This document shows positions 9,381 through 17,720 of a DNA stretch of 64,000 bases, one piece after another. The position numbers were made by a program, and so were the translations under genes. The DNA is taken from contig JALQCY010000003.1 in NCBI GenBank assembly GCA_023241745.1, positions 496,001-560,000 of the forward strand. Direction: 5' to 3'. The notes under the pieces were generated by a model that worked only from the letters and a program-made list of their open reading frames with translations, did not search any database and had not been told where the DNA came from. The stretch's first letter is position 1; each line of letters begins with the position of its first letter. This DNA comes from Isoptericola peretonis (GTDB lineage Bacteria > Actinomycetota > Actinomycetes > Actinomycetales > Cellulomonadaceae).

Positions 9381-9407
9381 TCGTGACCGCGCAGGAGAGT
9401 GGAGCAC

Positions 9408-12400
9408 ATGGCTGGACCCGACTTCCGCACCTCGTTCGAGCCCGGCGACCCCGCCCCGCTGCCGACCTCGCGCCGCGCGCCCCTGGTCGCGCGCGTGGGG
9501 GACGGGCCCGCGGCCGGCGCCACGCACCGGCGGCGTGCCGGGTTCACGGGCGTGCACGCGCTGGGCTTCGCCGGTGCCCGCGACGCCGCCGGGCCGGTGA
9601 CCCACGTGCTGTTCCGTGACCTCGGGATCGAGGTCGGGCCGCGCACGCGCCTCAGCTACCTGGTGCTGCCGGACCTGCGCGGCGACCTGCGGTATCCCTC
9701 CACGTACGTCGCGCTGGACCTGGCGTTCACGGACGGGACGTTCCTCTCCGACCTGCCGGCCGTCGACGCGCACGGCACCCGGGCGGCGGCGCGCGCGCAG
9801 GGCGACGGCAAGATCCTCTACCCCGACCAGTGGAACTCCGTGCGGGTGGACGTGGGGGCGGTGGCGGCGGGGCGTACGGTCGACGCGGTCCTGCTGCGCT
9901 GCGACCCGCCCGAGGAGATGCCGGACGCCGCATTCTCCGGCTGGGTGGACGACGTCGTGCTCACCGCCGAGCCCGCCTCCCCGCCCGAGGGGCCCGGCGT
10001 CGGGCTCGTCGACCTCGTCGACACCCGCCGCGGCACGATGTCGAGCGGGCAGTTCTCGCGCGGCAACAACGCCCCCGCGACCGCGGTGCCGAACGGGTTC
10101 ACCCTCTGGGTGCCGATGACCGACGCGGGCTCGCGCCGCTGGCTCTACGAGTACCACCGGGCCAACGACCCGCGGAACCGACCCGTGCTGCAGGGGTTCG
10201 GCATCTCCCACCAGCCCAGCCCGTGGATGGGCGACCGCAACCAGCTCGTGGTGCAGCCGGCGTCGGGCCCGGCCGTCCCGACGGCGGCCCTCGCCGCCCG
10301 CGGGTTGCCGTTCGACCACGCCCACGAGACCGCGCGGCCCGACCTCTACACCGTGACGTTCGAGGACGGCACGACCCTCGCGGCCACGCCCACCGACCAC
10401 GGCGGGGTGCTGCGCTTCGGCTTCCCCGCGGCGGCCGGCCCCGGGCACGTGCTGCTCGACGCGGTCGCCACGGAGGCCGGTGCCGCCCTCCTCACGGTCC
10501 ACGACGACGGCACCGTGACGGGCTGGGTCGACGACGGCAGCCCGCTGTCGGTGGGCCGCTCCCGCATGTTCGTGGCGGGCGCCTTCGACCGGGCTCCGTC
10601 GGCCGTGGGTGCCGCCGCCGGCGACCGTCGGCACGCGCGGTACGCCACGTTCGACACGTCCGGGGGCAGCACCGTCGAGCTCCGGCTCGCGACGTCGTAC
10701 CTGTCCCTCGACCAGGCGCGCAGGGCGCTCGACCAGGAGCTGGCCGGCCGGTCGTTCGCCGAGGTGCAGGACGCCGCCCGTGCCCTGTGGGAGGAGCGGC
10801 TCGGCGTCGTCGAGGTGGTCGGCGCCACGCAGGACCAGCGCGTCACGCTGTACTCGAACCTGTACCGGCTGAACCTGTACCCCACCTCGCACACCGAGAA
10901 CGTGGGCACCGTCGGCGAGCCGGTGCTCCGGTACGCCAGCCCCGTCGCGCCGGCGACGGGGCCGAGCACCGGCACGACCACCGGCGCCGCCGTCGTCGAC
11001 GGCCGGATGATGGTCAACCACGGCTTCTGGGACACCTACCGCACCGCCTGGCCCGCGCTCGCGCTGCTGTACCCCGGCCTCACGGCCGAGCTCGGCGACG
11101 GGTTCGTGCAGCAGTACCGCGACGGCGGCTGGATCTCCCGCTGGTCGTCGCCGGGGTACGCCGACCTCATGACCGGCACCAGCTCCGACGTCGCCCTCGC
11201 CGACGCCTACCTCAAGGGGGCGCTGCCGACGGACGTCGCGCTCGACGCCTACGAGGCCGCGCTGAGGAACGCCACGGTCGCGCCGCCCCACGACGCCGTC
11301 GGCCGCAAGGGCCTGGAGACGTCCGCGTTCGCCGGCTTCACCGCCGCGACCACGCACGAGTCGGTGTCCTGGGGGCTGGAGGGCTGTCTCAACGACTTCG
11401 GGACCGGCACGATGGCGGCGGCGCTCGCGGACGACCCGGCCACGCCGGACGACCGGCGCGCCGCGCTGCGCGAGGAGTCGGCGTACCTGCTGGACCGCTC
11501 GGTCCAGTACGGGGCGCTGTTCGACCAGGAGGTCGGGTTCTTCCGGGCGCGCCGCGCGGACGGCGCGTTCACCCCGGCCGCCCGGGACTTCGACCCGGAC
11601 GACTGGGGCGGCCCCTTCACCGAGACCAACGCGTGGAACTTCGCCTTCCACGCCCCGCACGACCCGCGGGGGCTGGCGAACCTGTACGGCGGCCCGGCCG
11701 GCCTGGAGGCACGGCTCGACGAGTTCTTCTCCCGGCCCGAGGACGGCACGCACGTGGGCGGCTACGGCCAGGTGATCCACGAGATGACCGAGGCCCGTGA
11801 CGTGCGGCTGGGGATGTGGGGCGTGAGCAACCAGCCGTCGCACCACGTGCCGTGGCTCTACACCGCGGTGGGCGCGCCGTGGAAGGCGCAGCGGATCCTG
11901 CGCGAGGCGCTGCGCCGGCTGTTCGTCGGCAGCGAGATCGGCCAGGGCTACCCGGGCGACGAGGACAACGGGGAGATGTCCGCGTGGTGGCTGTTCGCCG
12001 CCCTCGGCCTCTACCCGCTCCAGGTCGGCTCCCCGCGGTACGCCGTCGGGTCGCCGCTCTTCGACGAGGTGACGATCCACCGGCCCGACGGCGACCTGGT
12101 GGTCCGCGCGCACGGGAACTCGCTGGAGAACGTCTACGTGCAGTCCCTCGCCGTCGACGGCGAGCCCCGAGACGCGGCCTGGCTGGCGCACGAGGACCTG
12201 ACCGGCGGCGCCGTCGTCGAGCTCGTCATGGGGCCCGAGCCGTCGGCCTGGGGCACCGGCCCGGACGCCGCGCCGCCGTCGCTCACCGTCGGCGACGCGC
12301 CGCCCGCCCCGCTCGCCGACGTCACCGACGGCGGCACGGTGCGGGTGGACGACGGCGGGACGACGGCCGAGGGCGCACGGCTGGTGGACGACACCTCGGC

Positions 12401-12731
12401 GACGGCCCACGTCTTCACGACCCGCACGCCCGTCCTCACCTGGGCGGGAGACGGCAGCCGGCCCGTCGTGGCCCGCTACACCCTGACGTCCGGCCCGGGC
12501 GGCGCCGCGCCGTCGGCCTGGCGGCTGGAGGGCTCGGACGACGGCGCGACGTGGACGACCCTCGACGAGCGGACGGGCGAGCGGTTCCGCTGGGCACGTC
12601 AGACGAGACCGTTCGCCGTGGCGCACCCGCGGCCGTGCTCCCGGCTGCGGGTGGTGGTCACGGGCGCGCTGGGCGAGGGCCCGCTGACCCTCGCCCAGCT
12701 CGAGCTGCTGGCCCCGGTCACTGCGCCTTGA
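9408..12731 (+). CDS. GH92 family alpha-mannosidase (cytoplasmic)
   Basis: Calcium-dependent inverting exo-alpha-mannosidase of family GH92, 1107 residues. An N-terminal beta-sandwich region precedes the catalytic domain, recognised by TRRGTMSSGQFSRGNNAP, NHGFWDTYRTAWP and DNGEMSAWWLFAALGLYP. By spacing, Glu739 (ETNAWNF) corresponds to the general acid and Asp851/Asp853 to the base pair of characterised members. The usual NEPSH motif reads NQPSH here (Gln809). The last about 120 residues form a separate F5/8-like beta domain. No signal peptide is seen, unusual for a family often exported. Start ATG at 9408 follows AGGAG by ten bases. The 3' end overlaps the convergent binding-protein gene by 14 bases. 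Confidence 0.92.
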   Translation: MAGPDFRTSFEPGDPAPLPTSRRAPLVARVGDGPAAGATHRRRAGFTGVHALGFAGARDAAGPVTHVLFRDLGIEVGPRTRLSYLVLPDLRGDLRYPSTYVALDLAFTDGTFLSDLPAVDAHGTRAAARAQGDGKILYPDQWNSVRVDVGAVAAGRTVDAVLLRCDPPEEMPDAAFSGWVDDVVLTAEPASPPEGPGVGLVDLVDTRRGTMSSGQFSRGNNAPATAVPNGFTLWVPMTDAGSRRWLYEYHRANDPRNRPVLQGFGISHQPSPWMGDRNQLVVQPASGPAVPTAALAARGLPFDHAHETARPDLYTVTFEDGTTLAATPTDHGGVLRFGFPAAAGPGHVLLDAVATEAGAALLTVHDDGTVTGWVDDGSPLSVGRSRMFVAGAFDRAPSAVGAAAGDRRHARYATFDTSGGSTVELRLATSYLSLDQARRALDQELAGRSFAEVQDAARALWEERLGVVEVVGATQDQRVTLYSNLYRLNLYPTSHTENVGTVGEPVLRYASPVAPATGPSTGTTTGAAVVDGRMMVNHGFWDTYRTAWPALALLYPGLTAELGDGFVQQYRDGGWISRWSSPGYADLMTGTSSDVALADAYLKGALPTDVALDAYEAALRNATVAPPHDAVGRKGLETSAFAGFTAATTHESVSWGLEGCLNDFGTGTMAAALADDPATPDDRRAALREESAYLLDRSVQYGALFDQEVGFFRARRADGAFTPAARDFDPDDWGGPFTETNAWNFAFHAPHDPRGLANLYGGPAGLEARLDEFFSRPEDGTHVGGYGQVIHEMTEARDVRLGMWGVSNQPSHHVPWLYTAVGAPWKAQRILREALRRLFVGSEIGQGYPGDEDNGEMSAWWLFAALGLYPLQVGSPRYAVGSPLFDEVTIHRPDGDLVVRAHGNSLENVYVQSLAVDGEPRDAAWLAHEDLTGGAVVELVMGPEPSAWGTGPDAAPPSLTVGDAPPAPLADVTDGGTVRVDDGGTTAEGARLVDDTSATAHVFTTRTPVLTWAGDGSRPVVARYTLTSGPGGAAPSAWRLEGSDDGATWTTLDERTGERFRWARQTRPFAVAHPRPCSRLRVVVTGALGEGPLTLAQLELLAPVTAP

Positions 12732-14028
12732 CGGTGTCCTGCACGTACGCGAACCACTGGTCCACGAACTCGGCATCCGTGAGCTTGCCGTACTGCATCT
12801 CCTCGGAGAGGCGTGCCATCTCGACCTCGATCTCGCCGTAGCCCTCGACGGGCACCGGGGCGGGCTCGGTGATCTCACCGGCCTGGGCGTCCTCGTAGCG
12901 GAGGAGGCGGTCGTCGGGGGTGCCCTCCTCGACCTTCATCGCGTCCTTCTGCGTCTGGGTCGAGGGCACACCCTTGCTGGTGCCGAAGATCTCGCCGACC
13001 CGCGGGTCGTTCGTCAGGAAGTCGACGAGGGCGGCCGCGGCGTCCGGGTGCGACGAGCTGGCCGAGGTCGAGAGCATGACGCCGGAGTGCCAGTACATCT
13101 TCTTGCCGTCGTCACCGGTGGGGATGGGCATGAGGTCCAAGTCGTCGCTGCCGAGCTCGGCCACGTAGTTGGGCATCAGCGTGTCCCAGTTCGCCTCGGC
13201 GACCACCTCGGCGGAGTTCAGCCCGGTCTTCGGCTCGAGCTGCGCGGCCCGCTGGGCGGGGAAGAACGCCTTGGCCTCGCGCAGCGGGGCCCACAGGTCG
13301 GCCCACGCCTGCACGTCGTCCTGGGTGAAGGCGATCTGGCCGTCGTCGGTGAAGGGGGCCTTGCCCTGCTGCACCAGCCACTGGAGGAACCACGGGTTGT
13401 TCCCCGTCATGTCGCCGATGGGGTACACCTGCGGGTCGTGCTCCGCGCCGGCCTCGGCGACGTCGGCGAACCAGGCGACCAGGTCGTCCCACGTGTAGCC
13501 CTCGGCCGGGGGCTCCATGCCGATCTCCTCCAGGAGCTTCGCGTTGTAGATGATCGACTGGGTGTTGAGGCTGACGGGGACGGCGTACGTCGTGCCCTCG
13601 ATCTGGCCCGAGGCCAGCGCGGTGTCGTCCACGCCGTCGAGGTCGAGGTTGACGCCCACCTGGCCGTCGAGCTCGGCCAGCTGGCCCGTGGCGCCGTACT
13701 GCCGCACGTAGCCGGCGTCCATCTGGACCACGTCGGGCAGGGCGCTGCCGGCCGCCTCGGTGGAGCGCGCGGTCCAGTAGTCGTCCCACGCCTGGAACTG
13801 GGTCTGGACCGTGATGTTCGGGTGCTCCTCCTCGAAGACGTCGATCGCCTCCTCGTACCGGGCGGCGCGGTCGTCGTTGCCCCACCAGGCGAACGTCAGC
13901 GTGATGTCCTCGTCCGTAGGGACCGGGGCGGCCGGGCCGGCATCCGCGCCGCCGTTGCCGCAGGCCGCGGTGAGTCCGACGGTCAGGGCGAGGGCCGCGA
14001 CCGTGCCGGTCACGCGAGGGAGATTCAT
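12718..14028 (-). CDS. Second sugar-binding lipoprotein, without its own permeases
   Basis: Family 1 extracellular solute-binding protein, 436 residues, with a Sec lipoprotein signal (ALTVGLTAAC, lipobox Cys near residue 24). Typical features include ITLTFAWWGNDDRAARYEEAI at the mature N-terminus and a C-terminal helical lobe. It is transcribed alone, convergent to the GH92 gene, from a promoter nearly identical to that of the first binding-protein operon and with the same LacI-type operators. It probably delivers a second ligand, or a different chain length, to the permeases at 2.7-4.6 kb. Confidence 0.9.
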   Translation of the reverse strand: MNLPRVTGTVAALALTVGLTAACGNGGADAGPAAPVPTDEDITLTFAWWGNDDRAARYEEAIDVFEEEHPNITVQTQFQAWDDYWTARSTEAAGSALPDVVQMDAGYVRQYGATGQLAELDGQVGVNLDLDGVDDTALASGQIEGTTYAVPVSLNTQSIIYNAKLLEEIGMEPPAEGYTWDDLVAWFADVAEAGAEHDPQVYPIGDMTGNNPWFLQWLVQQGKAPFTDDGQIAFTQDDVQAWADLWAPLREAKAFFPAQRAAQLEPKTGLNSAEVVAEANWDTLMPNYVAELGSDDLDLMPIPTGDDGKKMYWHSGVMLSTSASSSHPDAAAALVDFLTNDPRVGEIFGTSKGVPSTQTQKDAMKVEEGTPDDRLLRYEDAQAGEITEPAPVPVEGYGEIEVEMARLSEEMQYGKLTDAEFVDQWFAYVQDTVKAQ

Positions 14029-14111
14029 GGGTGGCTTTCCTCCGTCCCGCAACGGTGCGGGTTGTTCGGGCGGGTCGACGTCGTCCCGCGATCCAAGTGG
14101 CGATGCCTGAT

Positions 14112-14153
14112 CTAACGTGGGATCACGATGCGCGGTGGATCCCGCCGCGTCAA
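14112..14153 (-). promoter_or_regulatory. Promoter and operator of the second binding-protein gene
   Basis: On the minus strand: -35 TTGACG (14148-14153), 17-base spacer, -10 CATCGT (14125-14130), then the operator-like CTAACGTGGG in plus-strand reading (14112-14121). Over the 20 bases 14111-14130 it differs from 6099-6118 at two positions only. The predicted 5' untranslated region is about 90 bases. Confidence 0.6.
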
Positions 14154-14189
14154 GAGCAACGCGCTGCGTCCTCAGGACGACGGTGCGAT

Positions 14190-14199
14190 ACAACGTTGA
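14190..14199. promoter_or_regulatory. Upstream LacI-type operator
   Basis: ACAACGTTGA, with the same CAACGTTG core as at 6088-6095 and 7377-7384, about 40 bases upstream of the -35 box. Placed here it could allow looping with the site at 14112-14121. Confidence 0.55.
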
Positions 14200-14303
14200 A
14201 ATCAGCGCACACGCTGGTGGTCATGGCCGTCCCGAGGGCGACGAGCACTGCGTCCCCCGTACCTGGCGACCCGCTCCTCGGGTCGTCGCCCGGGGACCAC
14301 GGC

Positions 14304-15029
14304 CTATCCCAGTGCCGACAGCCCGAAGGCGGTGGCGAAGCCGAGCACGGTGACCAGCCCGGTGACGGGCCCGCCGAACTCGGTGGCCTCGGGGATCATC
14401 GTGTCCACCAGCATGGTCAGGAGGGCGCCGGCGGCGAAGGCCTGCACGGCGGCGACGGTCGCCGGGTCGGCGGCGCCCAGCGCGGCGTACCCGACGCCCG
14501 CGGCGACGGCGGAGACGAGGGTGGTCCCGCCCCACAGGAGCGCCAGCCGGGCGGTGGACGTCCCCGCCCGGCGCAGACCCACGGTCGCGGACATCGCCTC
14601 CGGCAGGTTGGAGATGAAGACGGCGGCGAGCATCGCGACGCTCACCCCGCCACCGCCCACCAGGGAGGAGCCGAGCACCACGGACTCGGGGACGCCGTCC
14701 AGCACCGTGCCCAGGGCGATGGCCCCGCCCGAGCCCTCCGCCTGGGCGCCCGTGGAGCGCTTGCGGTCGCGCCCGCCGCGCCGGTCGATGAGCAGGTCGC
14801 CGACGAAGAACGTCAGCGCCCCGGCGGCCAGCCCCGCGAGCAGCACCCAGCCGCTCGCCGACCTCGAGGCGTCCTCGACCAGGTCGTACGCGACGGCGCT
14901 GATGAGCACGCCCGCGCCGAACGCCATGATCAGGCCGGTAAGGCGCCGGCTCGGTGTCTTCCACAGGACGAGGGCGGCGCCGATCAGCAGCGACGAGCTG
15001 CCGAGCAGGCCCCACCAGAACCCTGTCAT
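14304..15029 (-). CDS. ZIP-family metal transporter
   Basis: Integral membrane protein of 241 residues with seven or eight helices and a basic loop (RRGGRDRKRS) between the third and fourth. Helix IV carries LDGVPESVVLG and helix V ISNLPEAM, the positions of the metal-binding HNxPEG and HExPHE motifs in characterised ZIPs. The His residues are replaced, as in a subgroup of bacterial relatives. Metal specificity cannot be read from this. It stands alone, divergent from the DoxX-like gene. The 275 bases on its 3' side hold only the promoter and operators of the second binding-protein gene. Confidence 0.85.
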   Translation of the reverse strand: MTGFWWGLLGSSSLLIGAALVLWKTPSRRLTGLIMAFGAGVLISAVAYDLVEDASRSASGWVLLAGLAAGALTFFVGDLLIDRRGGRDRKRSTGAQAEGSGGAIALGTVLDGVPESVVLGSSLVGGGGVSVAMLAAVFISNLPEAMSATVGLRRAGTSTARLALLWGGTTLVSAVAAGVGYAALGAADPATVAAVQAFAAGALLTMLVDTMIPEATEFGGPVTGLVTVLGFATAFGLSALG

Positions 15030-15111
15030 CCCGACATTGGACCAGGCGGATCACGGAGGCGCCCGTCCGCGGCGGGCTGCGACCTGCCCGCTGCGCTGCG
15101 ACCATCGCCCC

Positions 15112-15552
15112 ATGGATCTGCACGAGCTCATGCGTCCGGCTCCCACGTCGCTGCCCCGCGCCATCGGCCGGGTCACGCTCGGTCTGGCGCTCGCCGGAGC
15201 CGGGATCACGCACCTCACCGTGGCACGGGAGGAGTTCCGTGCCCAGGTGCCCGGCTGGTTCCCGGTGGACGAGGACGTGACGGTGCTCGCCTCCGGGGTG
15301 GCAGAGATCGTGCTGGGCGGTTCCCTGGTCGTGCTGGCGCGATGGAAGGTTGCGGTCGGACTCCTCGTCGCCGCGTTCTTCGTGGTGATCTTCCCGGGGA
15401 ACGTCGGCCAGTGGCTCGAGGGGAAGGACGGCTTCGGCCTCGACACCGACACCAAGAGGTTCGTCCGGCTGTTCTTCCAGCCGGTGCTGGTGGCGCTCGC
15501 GCTGTGGTCGACCGGGGCGTTCGCCGCCTTACGCCGGGCCGGACGCGGCTGA
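15112..15552 (+). CDS. DoxX-like membrane protein
   Basis: Small protein of 146 residues with four predicted helices in the DoxX/MauE-like arrangement (IGRVTLGLALAGAGITHL; VAEIVLGGSLVVLARW). Family members are linked to redox or thiol stress, but no function can be assigned. No clear ribosome site precedes the ATG. Its end overlaps the convergent tag gene by 24 bases. Confidence 0.7.
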   Translation: MDLHELMRPAPTSLPRAIGRVTLGLALAGAGITHLTVAREEFRAQVPGWFPVDEDVTVLASGVAEIVLGGSLVVLARWKVAVGLLVAAFFVVIFPGNVGQWLEGKDGFGLDTDTKRFVRLFFQPVLVALALWSTGAFAALRRAGRG

Positions 15553-16164
15553 CGCGGTCGACGAACGTCGTGTTCCGCTCGCCACCACCGGACAGGTCGC
15601 GAGGTGGTCGTCCACCAGCCCGCAGGCCTGCATGGCCGCGTACGCCGTCGTCGGGCCGAAGAAGCGGAAGCCCACGAGCTTCAGCTCCTTGGCCAGCGCC
15701 TTCGACTCCGGCGTCGACGCCGGCACGTCCTGCCACGTCGCGACCCGCGCCGCTCGCGGCTCCGGCGCGAACGACCAGAACAGCTGGTCGAGGGTGCGCC
15801 CGGCGTCGTGCAGCGCCAGGACCGCCCGGGCGTTGCCGATGGTGGCCTCGATCTTCTGCCGGTTGCGGATGATCCGCGCGTCCCCCAGCAGCCGCTCGAC
15901 GTCGTCGCCCGTGAGCGAGGCGACCCGCTCGGGCTCGAAGTCGAGGAACACCTCGCGGAACGCGGGCCGCTTGCGCAGCACGGTGATCCACGACAGGCCC
16001 GACTGGAAGCCCTCCAGCGCGATCCGCTCGAGCAGCGCGGCCTCGCCGTGCACCGGCACTCCCCACTCCGTGTCGTGGTACGCCTCGTACAGGGGGTCGC
16101 CGTCGCCGAAGCAGCGCGCTGCGGCGGTCTGTGCGGCCGCGTCAGGGCCGGTGGTCGTCGTCAT
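15529..16164 (-). CDS. tag: DNA-3-methyladenine glycosylase I
   Basis: Base-excision repair enzyme that removes 3-methyladenine from alkylated DNA, 211 residues. It shows the family signatures ARCFGDGDPLYEAYHDTEWG near the N-terminus, FQSGLSWITVLRKRPAFR with the conserved catalytic-region Glu before it, and FRFFGPTTAYAAMQACGLV. The Cys and His of the N-terminal motif and the VDDHLATC segment fit the zinc-snap ligands. The ATG is chosen from alignment of the N-terminal Cys motif. A non-conserved tail of about 15 residues follows the last motif. Confidence 0.92.
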   Translation of the reverse strand: MTTTTGPDAAAQTAAARCFGDGDPLYEAYHDTEWGVPVHGEAALLERIALEGFQSGLSWITVLRKRPAFREVFLDFEPERVASLTGDDVERLLGDARIIRNRQKIEATIGNARAVLALHDAGRTLDQLFWSFAPEPRAARVATWQDVPASTPESKALAKELKLVGFRFFGPTTAYAAMQACGLVDDHLATCPVVASGTRRSSTASAASGPA

Positions 16165-16302
16165 GTGCCCAGCCTGCCTGCCGCTCCCGACACCGCGCCG
16201 TCCGTCCACAGGGCCTGCGGCCTGGGGGCAGCCTCCGTGCCCCAGCCCGCCCCCACTATGCCGGAATCGCCCCGCCGTGCCCGGGCACGCCGGGCGGTCG
16301 GG

Positions 16303-17514
16303 TCACGACCGAGACAGCACCAGCGCGGCGCTGTGCCCGCCGAAGCCGAAGGCGTCGACGAGCGCGTGCCGCGCCGTCGTGGGACGGGGCGCGGTGACGA
16401 CGTCGAGGTCGACGGCCGGGTCCAGCTCGTCGAGGTTGATCGTGGGCGGCACGACGCCGTCGCGCATCGCCAGCAGCGCGACGAGCGCGCCCAGCGCCCC
16501 GGACGCGCCGAGCAGGTGCCCGGTCGACGCCTTCGTGGCCGTCACGGGCGGCGGGGACCCGAGCGCCGCCTGCAGGGCCTTCGCCTCGTTGACGTCACCG
16601 ACGCGCGTGGAGGTCGCGTGCGCGTGCACCAGACCGACGTCCGCCGGGTCGAGCCCCGCGCCGCGAAGGGCGAGGGAGATCGTCCGGGCCTGGTTGTCGG
16701 GGTCGCCGCCGACGATGTCGTAGGCGTCGGACGTGAGGGACGCGCCGTCGACGGCGCCCAGGATCGTCGCGCCGCGGGCGCGGGCATGCTCCTCGGCCTC
16801 GAGCACGAACAGCACCGCGCCCTCGCCCATGACGAAGCCGTCACGGGCGGCGTCGAAGGGGCGGGACGCGCGCAGCGGCTCGTCGTTGCGGGTCGACAGG
16901 GCGCGGACGCGACCGAACCCGGTGAGCGACAGCGGCACGATGCTGGCCTCCGCCCCGCCGCACACCACGACGTCCGCCGCTCCCGAACGGATCAGGTCGT
17001 GGCCCTGCAGGATCGCCTCGACCCCCGCGGCACACGCGCTCACCGGCGCGCGGGCCCCGGCCTTGGACCCCAGGTCGAGAGACAAGTAGGCCGCCGGTCC
17101 GTTCGCCATCGCCATGGTGATGGTGTGCGGCGACACCTTGCGGTACCCGGCGGTGACGAGGGTGTCCTGCATGGCGACCGTCGTCGCGATGCCGCCGTGC
17201 GCGGTTCCCACGGCCACCGCGACCCGGGTGGCGTCCACGTCCGGCGCCCCCGCCGACGCCCATGCCTCCCGCCCCGCCACCAGCGTCAGCTGCTCCACCC
17301 GGTCGCGGGCGCGTCGCTCGGGCACGCTCAGGCCGGCGACGAACCCGTCGTCGGCCCGCGCGGCGATCCGCACCGGCAGCAGGTCCGCCCAGTCGTCCGT
17401 GATCGCGCCCGCGCCGTTCGCCCCTGCGAGCAGGGCCGCCCACGTCTCGCCGACCGTCCCGCCGACGGGCGTGACCGCCCCTGCCCCCGTGACCACCGTT
17501 CGTCGCACCCGCAT
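16303..17514 (-). CDS. Beta-ketoacyl-ACP synthase (FabF-like), stand-alone
   Basis: Thiolase-fold condensing enzyme of 403 residues that would extend acyl-ACP with malonyl-ACP. The catalytic triad is Cys161 (VSACAAGVEA), His299 (HATST, usually HGTGT) and His333 (KASTGHLLGASGA). There is no acyl carrier protein, reductase, dehydratase or second synthase nearby, unlike in fatty-acid or type II polyketide clusters. It could be an extra elongation enzyme or serve a specialised lipid. Between its stop and the tag gene lies a 14-base palindrome (16276-16289) that may be part of a terminator. Confidence 0.88.
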   Translation of the reverse strand: MRVRRTVVTGAGAVTPVGGTVGETWAALLAGANGAGAITDDWADLLPVRIAARADDGFVAGLSVPERRARDRVEQLTLVAGREAWASAGAPDVDATRVAVAVGTAHGGIATTVAMQDTLVTAGYRKVSPHTITMAMANGPAAYLSLDLGSKAGARAPVSACAAGVEAILQGHDLIRSGAADVVVCGGAEASIVPLSLTGFGRVRALSTRNDEPLRASRPFDAARDGFVMGEGAVLFVLEAEEHARARGATILGAVDGASLTSDAYDIVGGDPDNQARTISLALRGAGLDPADVGLVHAHATSTRVGDVNEAKALQAALGSPPPVTATKASTGHLLGASGALGALVALLAMRDGVVPPTINLDELDPAVDLDVVTAPRPTTARHALVDAFGFGGHSAALVLSRS

Positions 17515-17720
17515 GCTCCTCGTCAGTCCGGTTGCCCCCTGCACCCGCACCGTGCGAGACCTCGTCGCGAGGCACACTCTGCCGTGCCCGCCCGCGCGTC
17601 GCTCCTGCAGGTCATCCCTCGGCGCGGTTCCATAGGGTGTCGGCGCGATCCCGCGCGAGGTGGCGACGCGGCCGCCCGTGGCCAGGGAAGAAGCCGACCC
17701 GGACGATCCAGGAGGTCGCG

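Noticed and set aside
10346..11035. Minus-strand frame of about 230 codons inside the GH92 gene
   Set aside because: Ser/Thr/Arg-rich translation without similarity or ribosome site; antisense of catalytic-domain sequence.
9225..12878. Reading frame of over 1200 codons on the minus strand across the GH92 gene
   Set aside because: It is antisense to a gene with clear GH92 motifs. The translation is Arg/Gly/Val-rich and without motifs, as expected from GC-rich codon shadows.
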